Origin: JAGVSR01 sp033765145
GTDB taxonomy: Bacteria; Pseudomonadota; Alphaproteobacteria; Rhizobiales; Hyphomicrobiaceae
Length of the DNA: 64,000 nucleotides
Direction: 5' to 3'
Assembly: GCA_033765145.1 (NCBI GenBank)
Contig: JANRIH010000020.1
Coordinates: 62,001 to 126,000 of the forward strand
The position numbers and the translations under genes are program-made. This document shows positions 52,877 through 62,592 of this stretch, piece after piece. A model generated the notes under the pieces. The model was given only the letters and a program-made list of their open reading frames with translations. It was not told where the DNA came from and searched no databases. Within the stretch, counting starts at the first letter, position 1. Each line of letters opens with the position of its first letter.

Positions 52877-53554
52877 GTGAAGGAATTCGTGTTGCAGGAA
52901 GAACCCGAGAAATCCAAGCGCGGCCGCAGGGGCATCAAGCCCGCCGATCTCGTGGACGCGGCGCTCGAGATGCTCGCGGCCGACGGCGAACATCAGTTTT
53001 CCGTCCGCAAGCTCGCAGCCGCCGTCGGGGTCGACGGGATGACCATCCTGCATCATTTCAAGTCGCGCGAGGGGCTTCTCCGGGCCGTCGCGGACGCCAT
53101 GGTCGCGACGCTCGACATTGAGCGGCCGAGCGGCACTTGGCGGGAAAAGCTCATGGAAGTGGCGCGACGGTATCGTGGGCTTGCCAACAAGTACCCGCGG
53201 GCGTTCTCGATCGTCACGCGGTTCCAGACATCGGGTCCGGCAGATTTCGAGCTGGGCGAAATCGTATATTCGGCGCTGATCGAGGCCGGTATGGGGGAAG
53301 AGGACGCCGCCGACTACGGCATGGGCCTTTTCTCCCTTGCGATTGGGTTCGGGGTCGTCGAGGTCGGGGGGATGCTGGACGCCGCGCCGGACGAAGAGCT
53401 TCGCGAGATCGATGCGCTCGATCCCCGGCTCTTTCCCGTGACGCGGAGGCTTGCCCCGGTTCTCGCCAGGGACGAGCGCGAGCGGGTATTCGAGATCCTG
53501 CTCGGGTCCTATCTCGACGGGGTCGCGCGGGCCTTGTCGGCCAAGGGTGCGTGA
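52877..53554 (+). CDS. TetR-family transcription regulator
   Basis: A 225-residue repressor. The N-terminal helix-turn-helix is in DLVDAALEMLAADGEHQFSV and RKLAAAVGVDGMTILHHFKS, and the C-terminal region is the ligand-binding/dimer domain. The start is uncertain (GTG at 52877 or 52889, or TTG at 52892) because the AAGGA site is close to all. It is divergent from the 41-residue peptide across a palindrome, and likely controls it. Confidence 0.9.
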   Translation: MKEFVLQEEPEKSKRGRRGIKPADLVDAALEMLAADGEHQFSVRKLAAAVGVDGMTILHHFKSREGLLRAVADAMVATLDIERPSGTWREKLMEVARRYRGLANKYPRAFSIVTRFQTSGPADFELGEIVYSALIEAGMGEEDAADYGMGLFSLAIGFGVVEVGGMLDAAPDEELREIDALDPRLFPVTRRLAPVLARDERERVFEILLGSYLDGVARALSAKGA

Positions 53555-53653
53555 ACGCCGCAGCGAGACCCATACTCAGAACCCAGCAAACGCATTAGAA
53601 CGCGCGAGACCATGCGGAATAGTCATCCGCGAGAGCCCGAACCCGGCAGGACC

Positions 53654-55039
53654 ATGACACGCGCCCCATCGACATCCGCCGCGAAGCCGAGCCTCACACG
53701 CGACCCCGCGGCAGGGCCGGTCAAGATCGCGCCGAAAGTCGGCTTCGTCTCCCTCGGGTGCCCGAAGGCGCTGGTCGACAGCGAGCGCATCATCACGAAG
53801 TTGAGGGCCGAAGGCTACGAGATCGCGCGCGACTATGACGGCGCGGATGTCGTCGTCGTCAACACGTGCGGGTTTCTCGACAGCGCCAAGCAGGAGAGCC
53901 TCGACGCCATCGGCGAGGCCATGGCGGAAAATGGCCGCGTCATCGTTACGGGCTGCATGGGCGTGGAGGAGGCGACCATCCGCAACGCTCATCCGGGCGT
54001 GCTCGCGGTCACCGGTCCGCACCAGTACGAAGCGGTCGTTTCGGCGGTCCACGATGCGGTGCCGCCGCTGCACGATCCCTTCGTCGATCTCGTGCCACCG
54101 GAAGGGCTTCATCTGACGCCCCGACACTTCGCGTATCTCAAGATTTCCGAGGGCTGCAACAACCGCTGCTCGTTCTGCATCATCCCGAGCCTTAGGGGCG
54201 ATCTCGTCTCGCGGCCAGCCAACCACGTGATGGCGGAGGCGGAGAGGCTGGTCCAAGCGGGGGTGAAAGAGCTCCTGGTCATCAGCCAGGACACGAGCGC
54301 CTATGGCGTCGATCTCAAATATGCGGAGAGCCCGTGGAAGGGCGCGCCGTTGAAAGCGAAGTTCCTGGATCTTTGCGCGGCGTTGGGTGACCTCGGCGCT
54401 TGGGTGCGGCTGCACTACGTCTACCCTTACCCGCACGTGGACGACGTGATCCCGCTCATGGCCGAGGGGAAGATCCTTCCCTATCTCGACATTCCGTTCC
54501 AGCACGCCTCGCCGCACGTCCTGAAAGCCATGCGCCGTCCCGCGCATCAGGAGAAGACCGCGGCGCGAATCGCGGCGTGGCGCCGTGCGTGTCCCGATCT
54601 CGCGCTCCGTTCGACGTTCATCGTCGGATTCCCCGGCGAGACGGAGGAGGACTTCGAATTCCTGCTCTCGTGGCTCAAGGAAGCGCGCATCAACCGGGCC
54701 GGCTGCTTCAAGTACGAAGCCGTCGCGGGTGCTGTTGCCAATGACCTCGACGGCGCGGTGCCCGAAGAGGTCAAAGAGGAACGCTGGCATCGCTTCATGG
54801 CCGTGCAGCAGGAGATTTCGGCCAGCATCCTCGAAGAGCGGATCGGGCGGCGGATCGAGGTTCTGATCGACGAGGTGGATGCCGAAGGTGCGATCGGGCG
54901 CTCCAAATGGGATGCGCCCGAGATCGACGGCTCGGTCTTCATCGACGGTGCGACGGATTTGAAGCCGGGCGAGATCGTCATGGCCGACGTTGTCGAGGCG
55001 GACGACTACGATCTCGTCGCGACAAGAACCGCCGTCTGA
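53654..55039 (+). CDS. rimO: Ribosomal protein S12 methylthiotransferase RimO
   Basis: RimO adds a methylthio group to an aspartate of S12 using two [4Fe-4S] clusters. The N-terminal cysteines are in VSLGCPKALVDSE, VNTCGFLDSAKQ and TGCMGVEE; the radical SAM motif is EGCNNRCSFC (Cys168, 172, 175). A C-terminal TRAM domain (IEVLIDEVDAEGAIGRSKWDAPEIDGSV) completes it. The ATG at 53654 has a CAGGA site; an ATG at 53612 is a possible alternative. It ends 50 bases before ileS. Confidence 0.96.
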   Translation: MTRAPSTSAAKPSLTRDPAAGPVKIAPKVGFVSLGCPKALVDSERIITKLRAEGYEIARDYDGADVVVVNTCGFLDSAKQESLDAIGEAMAENGRVIVTGCMGVEEATIRNAHPGVLAVTGPHQYEAVVSAVHDAVPPLHDPFVDLVPPEGLHLTPRHFAYLKISEGCNNRCSFCIIPSLRGDLVSRPANHVMAEAERLVQAGVKELLVISQDTSAYGVDLKYAESPWKGAPLKAKFLDLCAALGDLGAWVRLHYVYPYPHVDDVIPLMAEGKILPYLDIPFQHASPHVLKAMRRPAHQEKTAARIAAWRRACPDLALRSTFIVGFPGETEEDFEFLLSWLKEARINRAGCFKYEAVAGAVANDLDGAVPEEVKEERWHRFMAVQQEISASILEERIGRRIEVLIDEVDAEGAIGRSKWDAPEIDGSVFIDGATDLKPGEIVMADVVEADDYDLVATRTAV

Positions 55040-55089
55040 ACTCGGCACCCACATCCAGAACGGGCAGCCACCCGAAAGAAAGACGAACG

Positions 55090-58000
55090 ATGGCCAAGCA
55101 GAAGGCAGACGACGGCAGCAAGAACACGGGCGGTACGCTAAGTGTCGCGGCGGAGGGCGGGCAAACCGCCGAAGGCCGTGACACGGATGGCCGTGACTGG
55201 GGGCAGACTCTGTTCCTGCCTAAGACCGAATTTCCGATGCGCGCAGGTTTGCCCGAGATGGAGCCCAAGCTCCTGACGCGCTGGCAGGAGATCGGGCTTT
55301 ACGACAAGATCCGCGCGCAGTCGAAAGGCCGCGTGAAGTTCGTGCTGCACGACGGGCCGCCGTACGCGAACGGCAGCATTCACGTCGGGCATGCGTTGAA
55401 CAAAATCCTCAAGGATCTCGTGGTCAAGAGCCAGCAGATGCTCGGGCATGACTGCACGTACGTGCCGGGCTGGGACTGCCACGGCCTCCCGATCGAATGG
55501 AAGATCGAGGAGCAGTACCGCGCGAAGGGCAAGGAGAAGCCGGACTTCTCCGATCCCGAGGCCGTCAACGCCTTCCGCGACGAATGCCGGAAATACGCCG
55601 CGCACTGGCTCTCGGTACAGCGCGAGGAGTTCAAGCGCTTGGGCGTCGTCGGCGACTGGGACCATCCCTATTCGACGATGGCCTATCGGGCCGAGGCCAC
55701 GATCGCGCGGGAACTCATGCGCTTCGCGGAGAACGGGCTTCTCTATCGTGGCTCGAAACCAGTGATGTGGAGCGTCGTCGAGAAGACCGCGCTCGCGGAA
55801 GCCGAGGTCGAGTATCAGGACTATCAGTCCGACATGGTGTGGGTGAAGTTTCCCCTCCAACGTGCGACGTCTTCGAGCGACGTAGAAGGACAAGGAGCCG
55901 AGCAAGCCCGGCAACTATTGGAGTCTTCTGTCGTCATCTGGACGACGACGCCTTGGACGCTGCCCGGCAATCGCGCGATCTCGTTCTCATCGAAGATTGC
56001 TTACGGGCTCTACGAGGTGACCGCGGCGCCAGAGAACAATTGGGCGAAGGTCGGCGAGAGATACGTTCTCGCTGACAAGCTCGCAGCCGACGTCATGAAG
56101 GCGGCAAAGGTCGAGACCTTCAAAAGGCTCTTTGCCGTTTCTGCCCAAGAATTGAAATTGTCGACGTGTGCCCACCCCCTTGCCGCACTCGGCTACGACT
56201 TCGACGTTCCCCTCCTCGACGGCGATCACGTCACCGACGACACGGGCACGGGATTCGTGCACACGGCTCCCGGTCACGGGTCGGACGACTACATCATCTG
56301 GATGCAGAGCCAGAAGACGCTGCGCGAGCGGGGCATCGACACCGCGATCCCGTTCACGGTCGATGCCGATGGCGTTCTGACCGCCGCCGCGCCCGGCTTC
56401 ACCGGCAAGCGCGTGCTCAAGGAGAACGGCGACAAGGGCGACGCGAACGATACCGTCATCAAGGCGCTCGCCGAGGCGGGCAACATCATCGCGCGCGGAC
56501 GTCTCAAACATCAATATCCGCACTCGTGGCGCTCGAAGAAGCCCGTGATCTTCCGCAACACGCCGCAGTGGTTCATCGCGATGGACAAGCCGGCCGGATC
56601 GGGCGGCAATGCGCCGACGCTCCGCGCACTGGCGCTTTCCGAAATCGCACGCGTCCAGTGGGTGCCTGAAACCGGCCGAAACCGCATCACCGGCATGATC
56701 GAGGGGCGGCCCGACTGGGTCGTCTCGCGTCAGCGCGCGTGGGGCGTGCCGATCACGGTTTTTCGCAATATCGAGACCGACGAGGTGATCCCGAATGCGA
56801 CGTGGCCGCATTCGACGGAACTCGTCGCGCGGATCGAGGCAGCCTTCGCGGAGAAGGGCGCCGACGTGTGGTTCGAAGCCGGCGCACGCGAGCGCTTCCT
56901 CGCCGGCCTCGTGCCCAAGGCCGAAATGGCCAACTGGGAACAAGTTCGCGACGTCTTGGACGTGTGGTTCGACTCCGGCTCGACGCACGCCTTCACGCTC
57001 GAAGATCCCGAAAGCTTCCCCGGCCTCAAAGGCATCGCCCGCAAGATCGACAAGGCCGGCGGGCAGGACCGGGTCATGTATCTCGAAGGCTCGGATCAGC
57101 ACCGCGGCTGGTTCCAATCCTCGCTCCTCGAAAGTGCGGGCACGCGCGGACGCGCGCCGTACGACATCGTGCTGACGCACGGCTTCATTCTCGACGAGAA
57201 GGGGCAGAAGATGTCGAAGTCGCTCGGGAACGTGACCGACCCGCAGGCCGTCATCGCGAAATCGGGCGCGGACATTCTGCGTTTGTGGGTCGCCGCATCG
57301 GACTACACGGACGATCTCCGGATCGGGCCCGAGATCCTGAAGACGTTCTCGGAAACCTACCGCAAGCTGCGCAACACGATCCGCTGGATGCTCGGCGCGC
57401 TGGCGCATTTCGATCCCGCGCGCGACACGGTCGATTTCAACAATATGGGTCCCTATGAACTCGAGCGGCTGATGCTGCACCGGCTCGCGGAACTCGACCA
57501 CACAATCCGCCGCGCCTATGAGACGTATGACTACCGCAAGGTTGTCGCCGAACTCAGCCACTTCATGAACACCGAGCTTTCGGCGTTCTACTTCGATATC
57601 CGCAAGGACACGCTCTACTGCGAGGCGCCGTCGAGCCTGAAGCGGAAGGCCGCGCTGATGGTCGTCGACCGGCTCGCGGATTGCATCCTCCGTTGGCTCG
57701 CGCCGATCCTCGCCTTCACCGCGGATGAAGCATGGGCGATGTACCGGCCGACCGAGGCGGATAGCATCCATCTCGTGGGCTTTGCGGACGTGCCCAAGAC
57801 GTGGCGGGACGACAATCTCGCGGCGAAGTGGGAGCGCGTGCGCGAGGTTCGAAGCGTCGTGACGGGAGCGCTCGAACGCGAACGCGCGGAAAAGAAGATC
57901 GGCTCGTCGCTCGAAGCCGCGCCCGAGGTCTACATCACGGACGGTGACCTCATGGCCGGCCTCGACGGTGTGGATCTGGCGGAAGTGTGCATCACGTCGG

Positions 58001-58212
58001 CCATCTCGGTCCGGTCCGAGGCTGCACCGGAGGGCGCCTACACGCTGGCGTCCGTCGAGGGGGTCGGCGTCGTACCCAAACGAGCGGAAGGGCGAAAGTG
58101 TGCGCGCTCCTGGCGGATCACGTCGGATGTGGGCCAGGACCCTGTCTATCCTGCTCTCTCGGCCCGCGACGCCCTGGCCATGCGTGAGATCGATGCCGGG
58201 CGGGTAGGCTAA
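55090..58212 (+). CDS. ileS: Isoleucyl-tRNA synthetase
   Basis: A class I synthetase of 1040 residues. HIGH is present as HVGH (98-101) in DGPPYANGSIHVGHALNK and KMSKS at 707-711 in GQKMSKSLGNVTDP. The editing domain (TTPWTLPGNRAI, DDTGTGFVHTAPGHGSDDY) is intact. Homology begins after a 60-residue polar N-terminal stretch. The C-terminal zinc finger of the E. coli enzyme (four Cys) is reduced to KCARSWRIT with one Cys, as I recall from other alphaproteobacteria. The ATG at 55090 has a weak ribosome site. Followed by lspA after 4 bases. Confidence 0.97.
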   Translation: MAKQKADDGSKNTGGTLSVAAEGGQTAEGRDTDGRDWGQTLFLPKTEFPMRAGLPEMEPKLLTRWQEIGLYDKIRAQSKGRVKFVLHDGPPYANGSIHVGHALNKILKDLVVKSQQMLGHDCTYVPGWDCHGLPIEWKIEEQYRAKGKEKPDFSDPEAVNAFRDECRKYAAHWLSVQREEFKRLGVVGDWDHPYSTMAYRAEATIARELMRFAENGLLYRGSKPVMWSVVEKTALAEAEVEYQDYQSDMVWVKFPLQRATSSSDVEGQGAEQARQLLESSVVIWTTTPWTLPGNRAISFSSKIAYGLYEVTAAPENNWAKVGERYVLADKLAADVMKAAKVETFKRLFAVSAQELKLSTCAHPLAALGYDFDVPLLDGDHVTDDTGTGFVHTAPGHGSDDYIIWMQSQKTLRERGIDTAIPFTVDADGVLTAAAPGFTGKRVLKENGDKGDANDTVIKALAEAGNIIARGRLKHQYPHSWRSKKPVIFRNTPQWFIAMDKPAGSGGNAPTLRALALSEIARVQWVPETGRNRITGMIEGRPDWVVSRQRAWGVPITVFRNIETDEVIPNATWPHSTELVARIEAAFAEKGADVWFEAGARERFLAGLVPKAEMANWEQVRDVLDVWFDSGSTHAFTLEDPESFPGLKGIARKIDKAGGQDRVMYLEGSDQHRGWFQSSLLESAGTRGRAPYDIVLTHGFILDEKGQKMSKSLGNVTDPQAVIAKSGADILRLWVAASDYTDDLRIGPEILKTFSETYRKLRNTIRWMLGALAHFDPARDTVDFNNMGPYELERLMLHRLAELDHTIRRAYETYDYRKVVAELSHFMNTELSAFYFDIRKDTLYCEAPSSLKRKAALMVVDRLADCILRWLAPILAFTADEAWAMYRPTEADSIHLVGFADVPKTWRDDNLAAKWERVREVRSVVTGALERERAEKKIGSSLEAAPEVYITDGDLMAGLDGVDLAEVCITSAISVRSEAAPEGAYTLASVEGVGVVPKRAEGRKCARSWRITSDVGQDPVYPALSARDALAMREIDAGRVG

Positions 58213-58216
58213 GTTC

Positions 58217-58768
58217 ATGACGCACGAACCGAGAGACGATCTTGCCCACTCCGGGATGGGGAACAACTGGCTCTGGGGAAAGTGGGCGCCGACGGCCCTG
58301 GCCGTGGCGGCGAGCACGCTGGTGCTCGATCAGGTCAACAAACTGTGGTTCCTGATCGGCTGGGGCATCCGGGATCTCGGGCCGATCGAGGTCACGCCAT
58401 TCCTAAACATCGTTTATACTCTTAACACCGGCGTCAGCTACTCGATGCTCAATTCTCCCAGCTATTCCTGGCAGTTAGGTCTTGCCGCGTTTGCAATGAC
58501 GGCATCAGCTGCGCTCTGGATCTGGCTTGCCCGAGCGGGTGAGAGCCGGGCCATGGCGTGGGGCATCGGCCTCATCATCGGTGGGGCGATCGGCAATGCC
58601 ATCGACCGGCTGTGGCTCGGCGGTGTGGCGGATTTCTATCAGCTGCATGCCTTCGGCCACTCCTGGTACATCTTCAACATCGCCGACGTCGGTATAGTTG
58701 CAGGGGTCATGCTGCTTCTGTACGATTCCTTCGCACCGAGTCGCAAAGGTGCCGCAAATCCGGGCTAG
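58217..58768 (+). CDS. lspA: Lipoprotein signal peptidase
   Basis: LspA cleaves signal peptides of lipidated prolipoproteins in the inner membrane. The 183-residue product has four membrane segments and the catalytic Asp pair: Asp139 in IGNAIDRLWLGGVADFYQ and Asp157 in FNIADVGIVAGV. The upstream LVLDQVNKLWF and NTGVSYSM motifs match the family, the latter a variant of NTGAAFS. It starts 4 bases after ileS; the ileS-lspA pair is common. The substrates include the pal and small lipoproteins of this window. Confidence 0.95.
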   Translation: MTHEPRDDLAHSGMGNNWLWGKWAPTALAVAASTLVLDQVNKLWFLIGWGIRDLGPIEVTPFLNIVYTLNTGVSYSMLNSPSYSWQLGLAAFAMTASAALWIWLARAGESRAMAWGIGLIIGGAIGNAIDRLWLGGVADFYQLHAFGHSWYIFNIADVGIVAGVMLLLYDSFAPSRKGAANPG

Positions 58769-58828
58769 CCCGGCACACTATCGCCTTGAACCCGCTCGAC
58801 GACTTCCGGGTCAGAACGAGGAACCCGC

Positions 58829-59311
58829 ATGGGACCCACTCCGCGCGCCTCTGCCATCTTCACGCTCCTAGCCGCTGCGGTCTCGGCGGGGCTCGGCGCT
58901 TGCAGCATGGACGACGTGGCTTTCAACGGCGGCGTGTTCGATGCAATGGGCCTCAACTCCACTACCAAGAAGTCCGAGCCTCAGATGGTCCAGCGCGGCC
59001 CGCTGGTCGTGCCGCCGACGCTCGAGCGTCTGCCGCAGCCGGGCGAGCAAGTCGAAGCCCAGGCCGCGGACGTGACGACGCTGCTCGACGATCCCGATCG
59101 CAAGGCATCGATCAATCAGGCGGAGATGGAGCGGCAACAGGCCGAGTACTGCAAGAAGAACTACGAGCTTGCAAAGGCCGTCGGCGACAACAACGCCGAT
59201 CTCGCTGCCGGGCCGCTCGGTCCGTGCCGACCGTCGGTTCTATCCGCGATCAAACAGATCAACGCACCCGAACCGCCGCAACCGGGCCAAGTCGTCGGCG
59301 CCGGCCAGTAA
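58829..59311 (+). CDS. DUF3035/BamF-like lipoprotein
   Basis: A 160-residue protein with a lipoprotein signal (ASAIFTLLAAAVSAGLGAC, Cys25). The mature part has RGPLVVPPTLERLPQPGE, the short motif that marks the alphaproteobacterial DUF3035 family, described as BamF in the outer-membrane assembly complex. It also has a helical C-terminal part. The ATG has a GAGGAA site. In relatives this gene lies between lspA and M16 peptidase genes, as here, so position and motif agree. The BamF role is inferred. Confidence 0.8.
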   Translation: MGPTPRASAIFTLLAAAVSAGLGACSMDDVAFNGGVFDAMGLNSTTKKSEPQMVQRGPLVVPPTLERLPQPGEQVEAQAADVTTLLDDPDRKASINQAEMERQQAEYCKKNYELAKAVGDNNADLAAGPLGPCRPSVLSAIKQINAPEPPQPGQVVGAGQ

Positions 59312-59595
59312 GCTTCAGGGTTATCCGTTCAACGTTCTTATGGCGTGCTGCCGTTGAGCTGATGGCAGGGCGTCGCCGCCCGCATCTACCACTCGCTATG
59401 AACGGCCGGTATGAACGGCTTGTCATTTGACTTTGACGGCCCCTCAACCGACATCCTTGTGAACTCTGGCGTCTCAACGCTGGTTCGTCAGACTTGGCGT
59501 TGCGTCCTCGGGCAAATGCGGCTCCTTCGGGAATTCGGTGGCCGCGCTGCTCACCCGACGCGCGCCGTTCGCTTCTCCGCAACCGAGGAACCCGA

Positions 59596-60996
59596 ATGAG
59601 CCTTTCCGCCTCGCTCGTCCGATCGCCTCTCACGATGGTGGTACTCAGCATGGTCGTTCTCGCCCATACGGCATTCAGCGCAATGGCAGCGCCGCGCGTT
59701 AGCGAGTTCACTCTGGACAATGGAATGCAGGTGGTCGTCATCCCAGACACGCGTGCACCCGTCGTGACGCACATGATCTGGTACAAGGTCGGAGCGGCGG
59801 ACGAGCCGAGAGGCGTGTCGGGCATCGCGCACTTCCTCGAACACCTGATGTTCAAGTCGACCGACAAGATCCCATCGGGCGAGTTTTCGAAGATCGTCTC
59901 GCGGCTCGGCGGCCAGGACAATGCGTTTACCGGCCACGACGTCACGAGCTATTTCCAGCGCATCTCCAAAGACCGGCTTCGCAAGGTCATGGAGATGGAA
60001 GCGGACCGCATGACGAACTTGAAGCTCACCGAGCAGGAAGTTCTGACCGAGCGGGATGTCATCATCGAGGAACGGCGCTCGCGGATCGAGAACAACCCCG
60101 GCGCGATCCTCGACGAACTCATGGATGCGCAGCTCTACGTTCATCACCCCTACGGCATTCCCGTCATCGGATGGATGCACGAGATGGAGAAGCTGTCGCC
60201 GTCCGACGCGATGACGTTCTACAAGCGCTACTATGCGCCCAACAACGCCATCCTGGTGGTCGCGGGCGATGTGACGGCCGAAGAAGTGAAAACTCTCACG
60301 ACCGAGATCTACGGAAAGATCCCCGCCAACATGGAACGGGTGCGCGATCCCCGCATTCAGGACCCGCCCCAGCGGGCACCGCGCCGTGTGGCGCTCGAAG
60401 ACCCGCGAGCCGGCAAGGCGTCACTCCATCGCGACTACATCGCGCCGAGCTACGCGACGGCAAAGGCGGGCGAAGCCGAAGCCCTCGATCTTCTTATGAA
60501 GATTGCCGCGGACGGCCCGACGAGCCGCGTCTACCGTCAGCTCGTGATGGAGGAGAAAGTCGCTTCCTCGACGGGCGGAAGTTACATGGGGTCGGCGCTC
60601 GATCAGGGCAAGATCTCGTTCTACGCCATCGCCGCGGACGGCGTCGCGCTCGACAAGATCGAGGCTTCGCTCGACAAGGTCATCGCGGACATCCGCGCAA
60701 ACGGCGTCACAGCCGCCGAGCTCGAGCGTGCGAAGAACGGCTACATCGCCGACTACATCTACGAGAACGACAATCAGGCGACGCTCGCACGGCGCTACGG
60801 CTGGTCGCTGGCGCTCGGGCGCACCATCGCTCAAGTGGAATCCTGGCCGCAGGACATCGCGAAAGTCACGGTCGACGACGTCAAGGCTGCGGCCCAGCGC
60901 TGGCTCGACGCAAAGGGCAGCGTCACCGGCAGCCTGACGCCGGCGCCGGGTCCAGTCGGCGCTGGCAAGGCGGAAACGCCGAAGCCCCGCACGTGA
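59596..60996 (+). CDS. M16 zinc peptidase, catalytic subunit
   Basis: A 466-residue exported peptidase. A signal peptide (hydrophobic TMVVLSMVVLAHTAFSAMA) precedes the M16 domain. The inverted zinc motif HFLEH is at residues 79-83 and the third ligand Glu lies about 76 residues on, in TERDVIIEERRSRIENN, so it is catalytically complete. The ATG at 59596 has a GAGGAA site. The following gene is its inactive partner, the usual alphaproteobacterial PqqL/pitrilysin-like arrangement. The role is likely envelope protein turnover. Confidence 0.93.
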   Translation: MSLSASLVRSPLTMVVLSMVVLAHTAFSAMAAPRVSEFTLDNGMQVVVIPDTRAPVVTHMIWYKVGAADEPRGVSGIAHFLEHLMFKSTDKIPSGEFSKIVSRLGGQDNAFTGHDVTSYFQRISKDRLRKVMEMEADRMTNLKLTEQEVLTERDVIIEERRSRIENNPGAILDELMDAQLYVHHPYGIPVIGWMHEMEKLSPSDAMTFYKRYYAPNNAILVVAGDVTAEEVKTLTTEIYGKIPANMERVRDPRIQDPPQRAPRRVALEDPRAGKASLHRDYIAPSYATAKAGEAEALDLLMKIAADGPTSRVYRQLVMEEKVASSTGGSYMGSALDQGKISFYAIAADGVALDKIEASLDKVIADIRANGVTAAELERAKNGYIADYIYENDNQATLARRYGWSLALGRTIAQVESWPQDIAKVTVDDVKAAAQRWLDAKGSVTGSLTPAPGPVGAGKAETPKPRT

Positions 60997-61022
60997 GCCC
61001 CGCAGTCACCGAAAGGCCGTCC

Positions 61023-62408
61023 ATGATCGCGCTCCGTCAGGTTCCCTCCATGATCCGCACGCTCGCCCGATTCGAACTGGTCATGTGGGCGGCCGTGTTC
61101 GTGATTTTTCTCGCCATCACAGCCACGAGACCCGCAAGCGCCATGGAAATAAAGACAATCAAGAGCCCGGGCGGCATCGAAGCCTGGCTGGTCGAGGATC
61201 ACTCGAACCCGATGATGGCGCTGCGCTTTGCTTTCGAGGGTGGCAGCGCGCAAGACCCCGCGGGCAAGGACGGCGTGGCAAACTTCCTGACCGCCATGCT
61301 CGACGAGGGCGCGGGCGACATCAAGTCGGCCGAGTTTCAGGAGCGGATCGAAGACCTCGCGGTCCGCATGAGCTTCACGGACAGCAACGATGCCTTCTAC
61401 GGCAACTTCGAGACACTGACCTCCAACCGCGACGAGGCGGCAAAGCTGCTTGCATTGGCCCTGACAAAGCCGCGGTTCGACGCCGACGCGATCGAACGCA
61501 TCCGCAGCCAGCTCCTCGCAAGTATCGTCTATGCGAACAAGGACCCCGACAAGGTCGCCTACAATGCGTGGTTCGAGACCGCGTTTCCAGGACATCCTTA
61601 CGGCAAGCGGTCGAGCGGGACGGAGGAGACTGTCGCAGCCATCAAAGCGGCAGACCTCGAGGCCTACCGCAAGCGCGTGTTTGCGCGCTCCAATCTGCGT
61701 ATCGTCGCCGTCGGGGACATCACGAGCGATGAGCTTGGCCGCATGATCGATACGGTTTTCGGCGGGCTTGCCGAAAAGGCCGATCTCGTTCCCGTCGCGA
61801 AGGTGGACCCTATCAAGGGCGGCAAAACTGATGTCGTCGACATGGACGTGCCCCAGTCGGTCGCCGTGTTCGGCTTCGGCGCCATGCCGCGCAAGGACCC
61901 CGACTTCATGGCGGCCTTCATCCTCAATCACCTGATCGGCGGCGGCGGGTTCGCGTCGCGGCTGATGGAGGAAGTGCGCGAAAAGCGTGGACTCGCCTAT
62001 TCGGTCTACAGCTACATCCAGCCATTCCGTAATGCGTCGATCTATTCAGGAAGCGTCGCCACGCGCAACGACGCCATCACGACATCGCTCGACATCATCA
62101 AGGCCGAGTTGAACAAGATCGCAAGCGACGGCCCGACGCCAGAGGAGTTCGAGAACGCCAAGAGCTACCTCACCGGGTCCTATGCGCTCCGCTTCGACAC
62201 CAATGCGAAGATCGCGACGCAGCTTCTTGGTCTCTGGGAAGAAGGTTTCGGACCCGACTACATCGAGAAGCGAAACGGGCTCATCGAGGCTGTGACGCTC
62301 GAAGACGCAAAGCGCGTCGCGAAGCGGCTGATCGACGCCGACAACCTGATCATCACGATCGTCGGACGCCCAGCGCCCGCGAATGCGCTCGCGGACGAAA
62401 AGGGCTGA
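61023..62408 (+). CDS. M16 peptidase-like protein, inactive partner
   Basis: A 461-residue exported M16 homologue, 26 bases after the first. The zinc motif is lost: the equivalent position reads ANFLTAMLDEGAG instead of HXXEH. The rest keeps the fold, including the late R/Y pair segment EKRGLAYSVYSYIQPF that in M16B complexes binds substrate. Such a catalytically silent subunit forms the closed chamber with its active neighbour. The ATG at 61023 has an AAAGG site. Confidence 0.93.
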   Translation: MIALRQVPSMIRTLARFELVMWAAVFVIFLAITATRPASAMEIKTIKSPGGIEAWLVEDHSNPMMALRFAFEGGSAQDPAGKDGVANFLTAMLDEGAGDIKSAEFQERIEDLAVRMSFTDSNDAFYGNFETLTSNRDEAAKLLALALTKPRFDADAIERIRSQLLASIVYANKDPDKVAYNAWFETAFPGHPYGKRSSGTEETVAAIKAADLEAYRKRVFARSNLRIVAVGDITSDELGRMIDTVFGGLAEKADLVPVAKVDPIKGGKTDVVDMDVPQSVAVFGFGAMPRKDPDFMAAFILNHLIGGGGFASRLMEEVREKRGLAYSVYSYIQPFRNASIYSGSVATRNDAITTSLDIIKAELNKIASDGPTPEEFENAKSYLTGSYALRFDTNAKIATQLLGLWEEGFGPDYIEKRNGLIEAVTLEDAKRVAKRLIDADNLIITIVGRPAPANALADEKG

Positions 62409-62592
62409 CGTGCGGCGCTGACACGGTCTGATTTGCGCAGAAGTCCGATGCGCCGCGCCCCTCTCTGTGCCAGGCGACTCACCATTCGACGGGCTGTCGG
62501 GGGCTGAGGCGGGTTGTCCAACGGCATGGCTTTCCCTTGGCTCAGAGGCAGAAACGGGCTACCGGAGCCTCGCGCCGCCATGGAGCCTTTGC

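Noticed and set aside
55987..58317. 776-codon minus-strand frame opposite ileS
   Set aside because: Antisense of ileS; no start region, domain or ribosome site.
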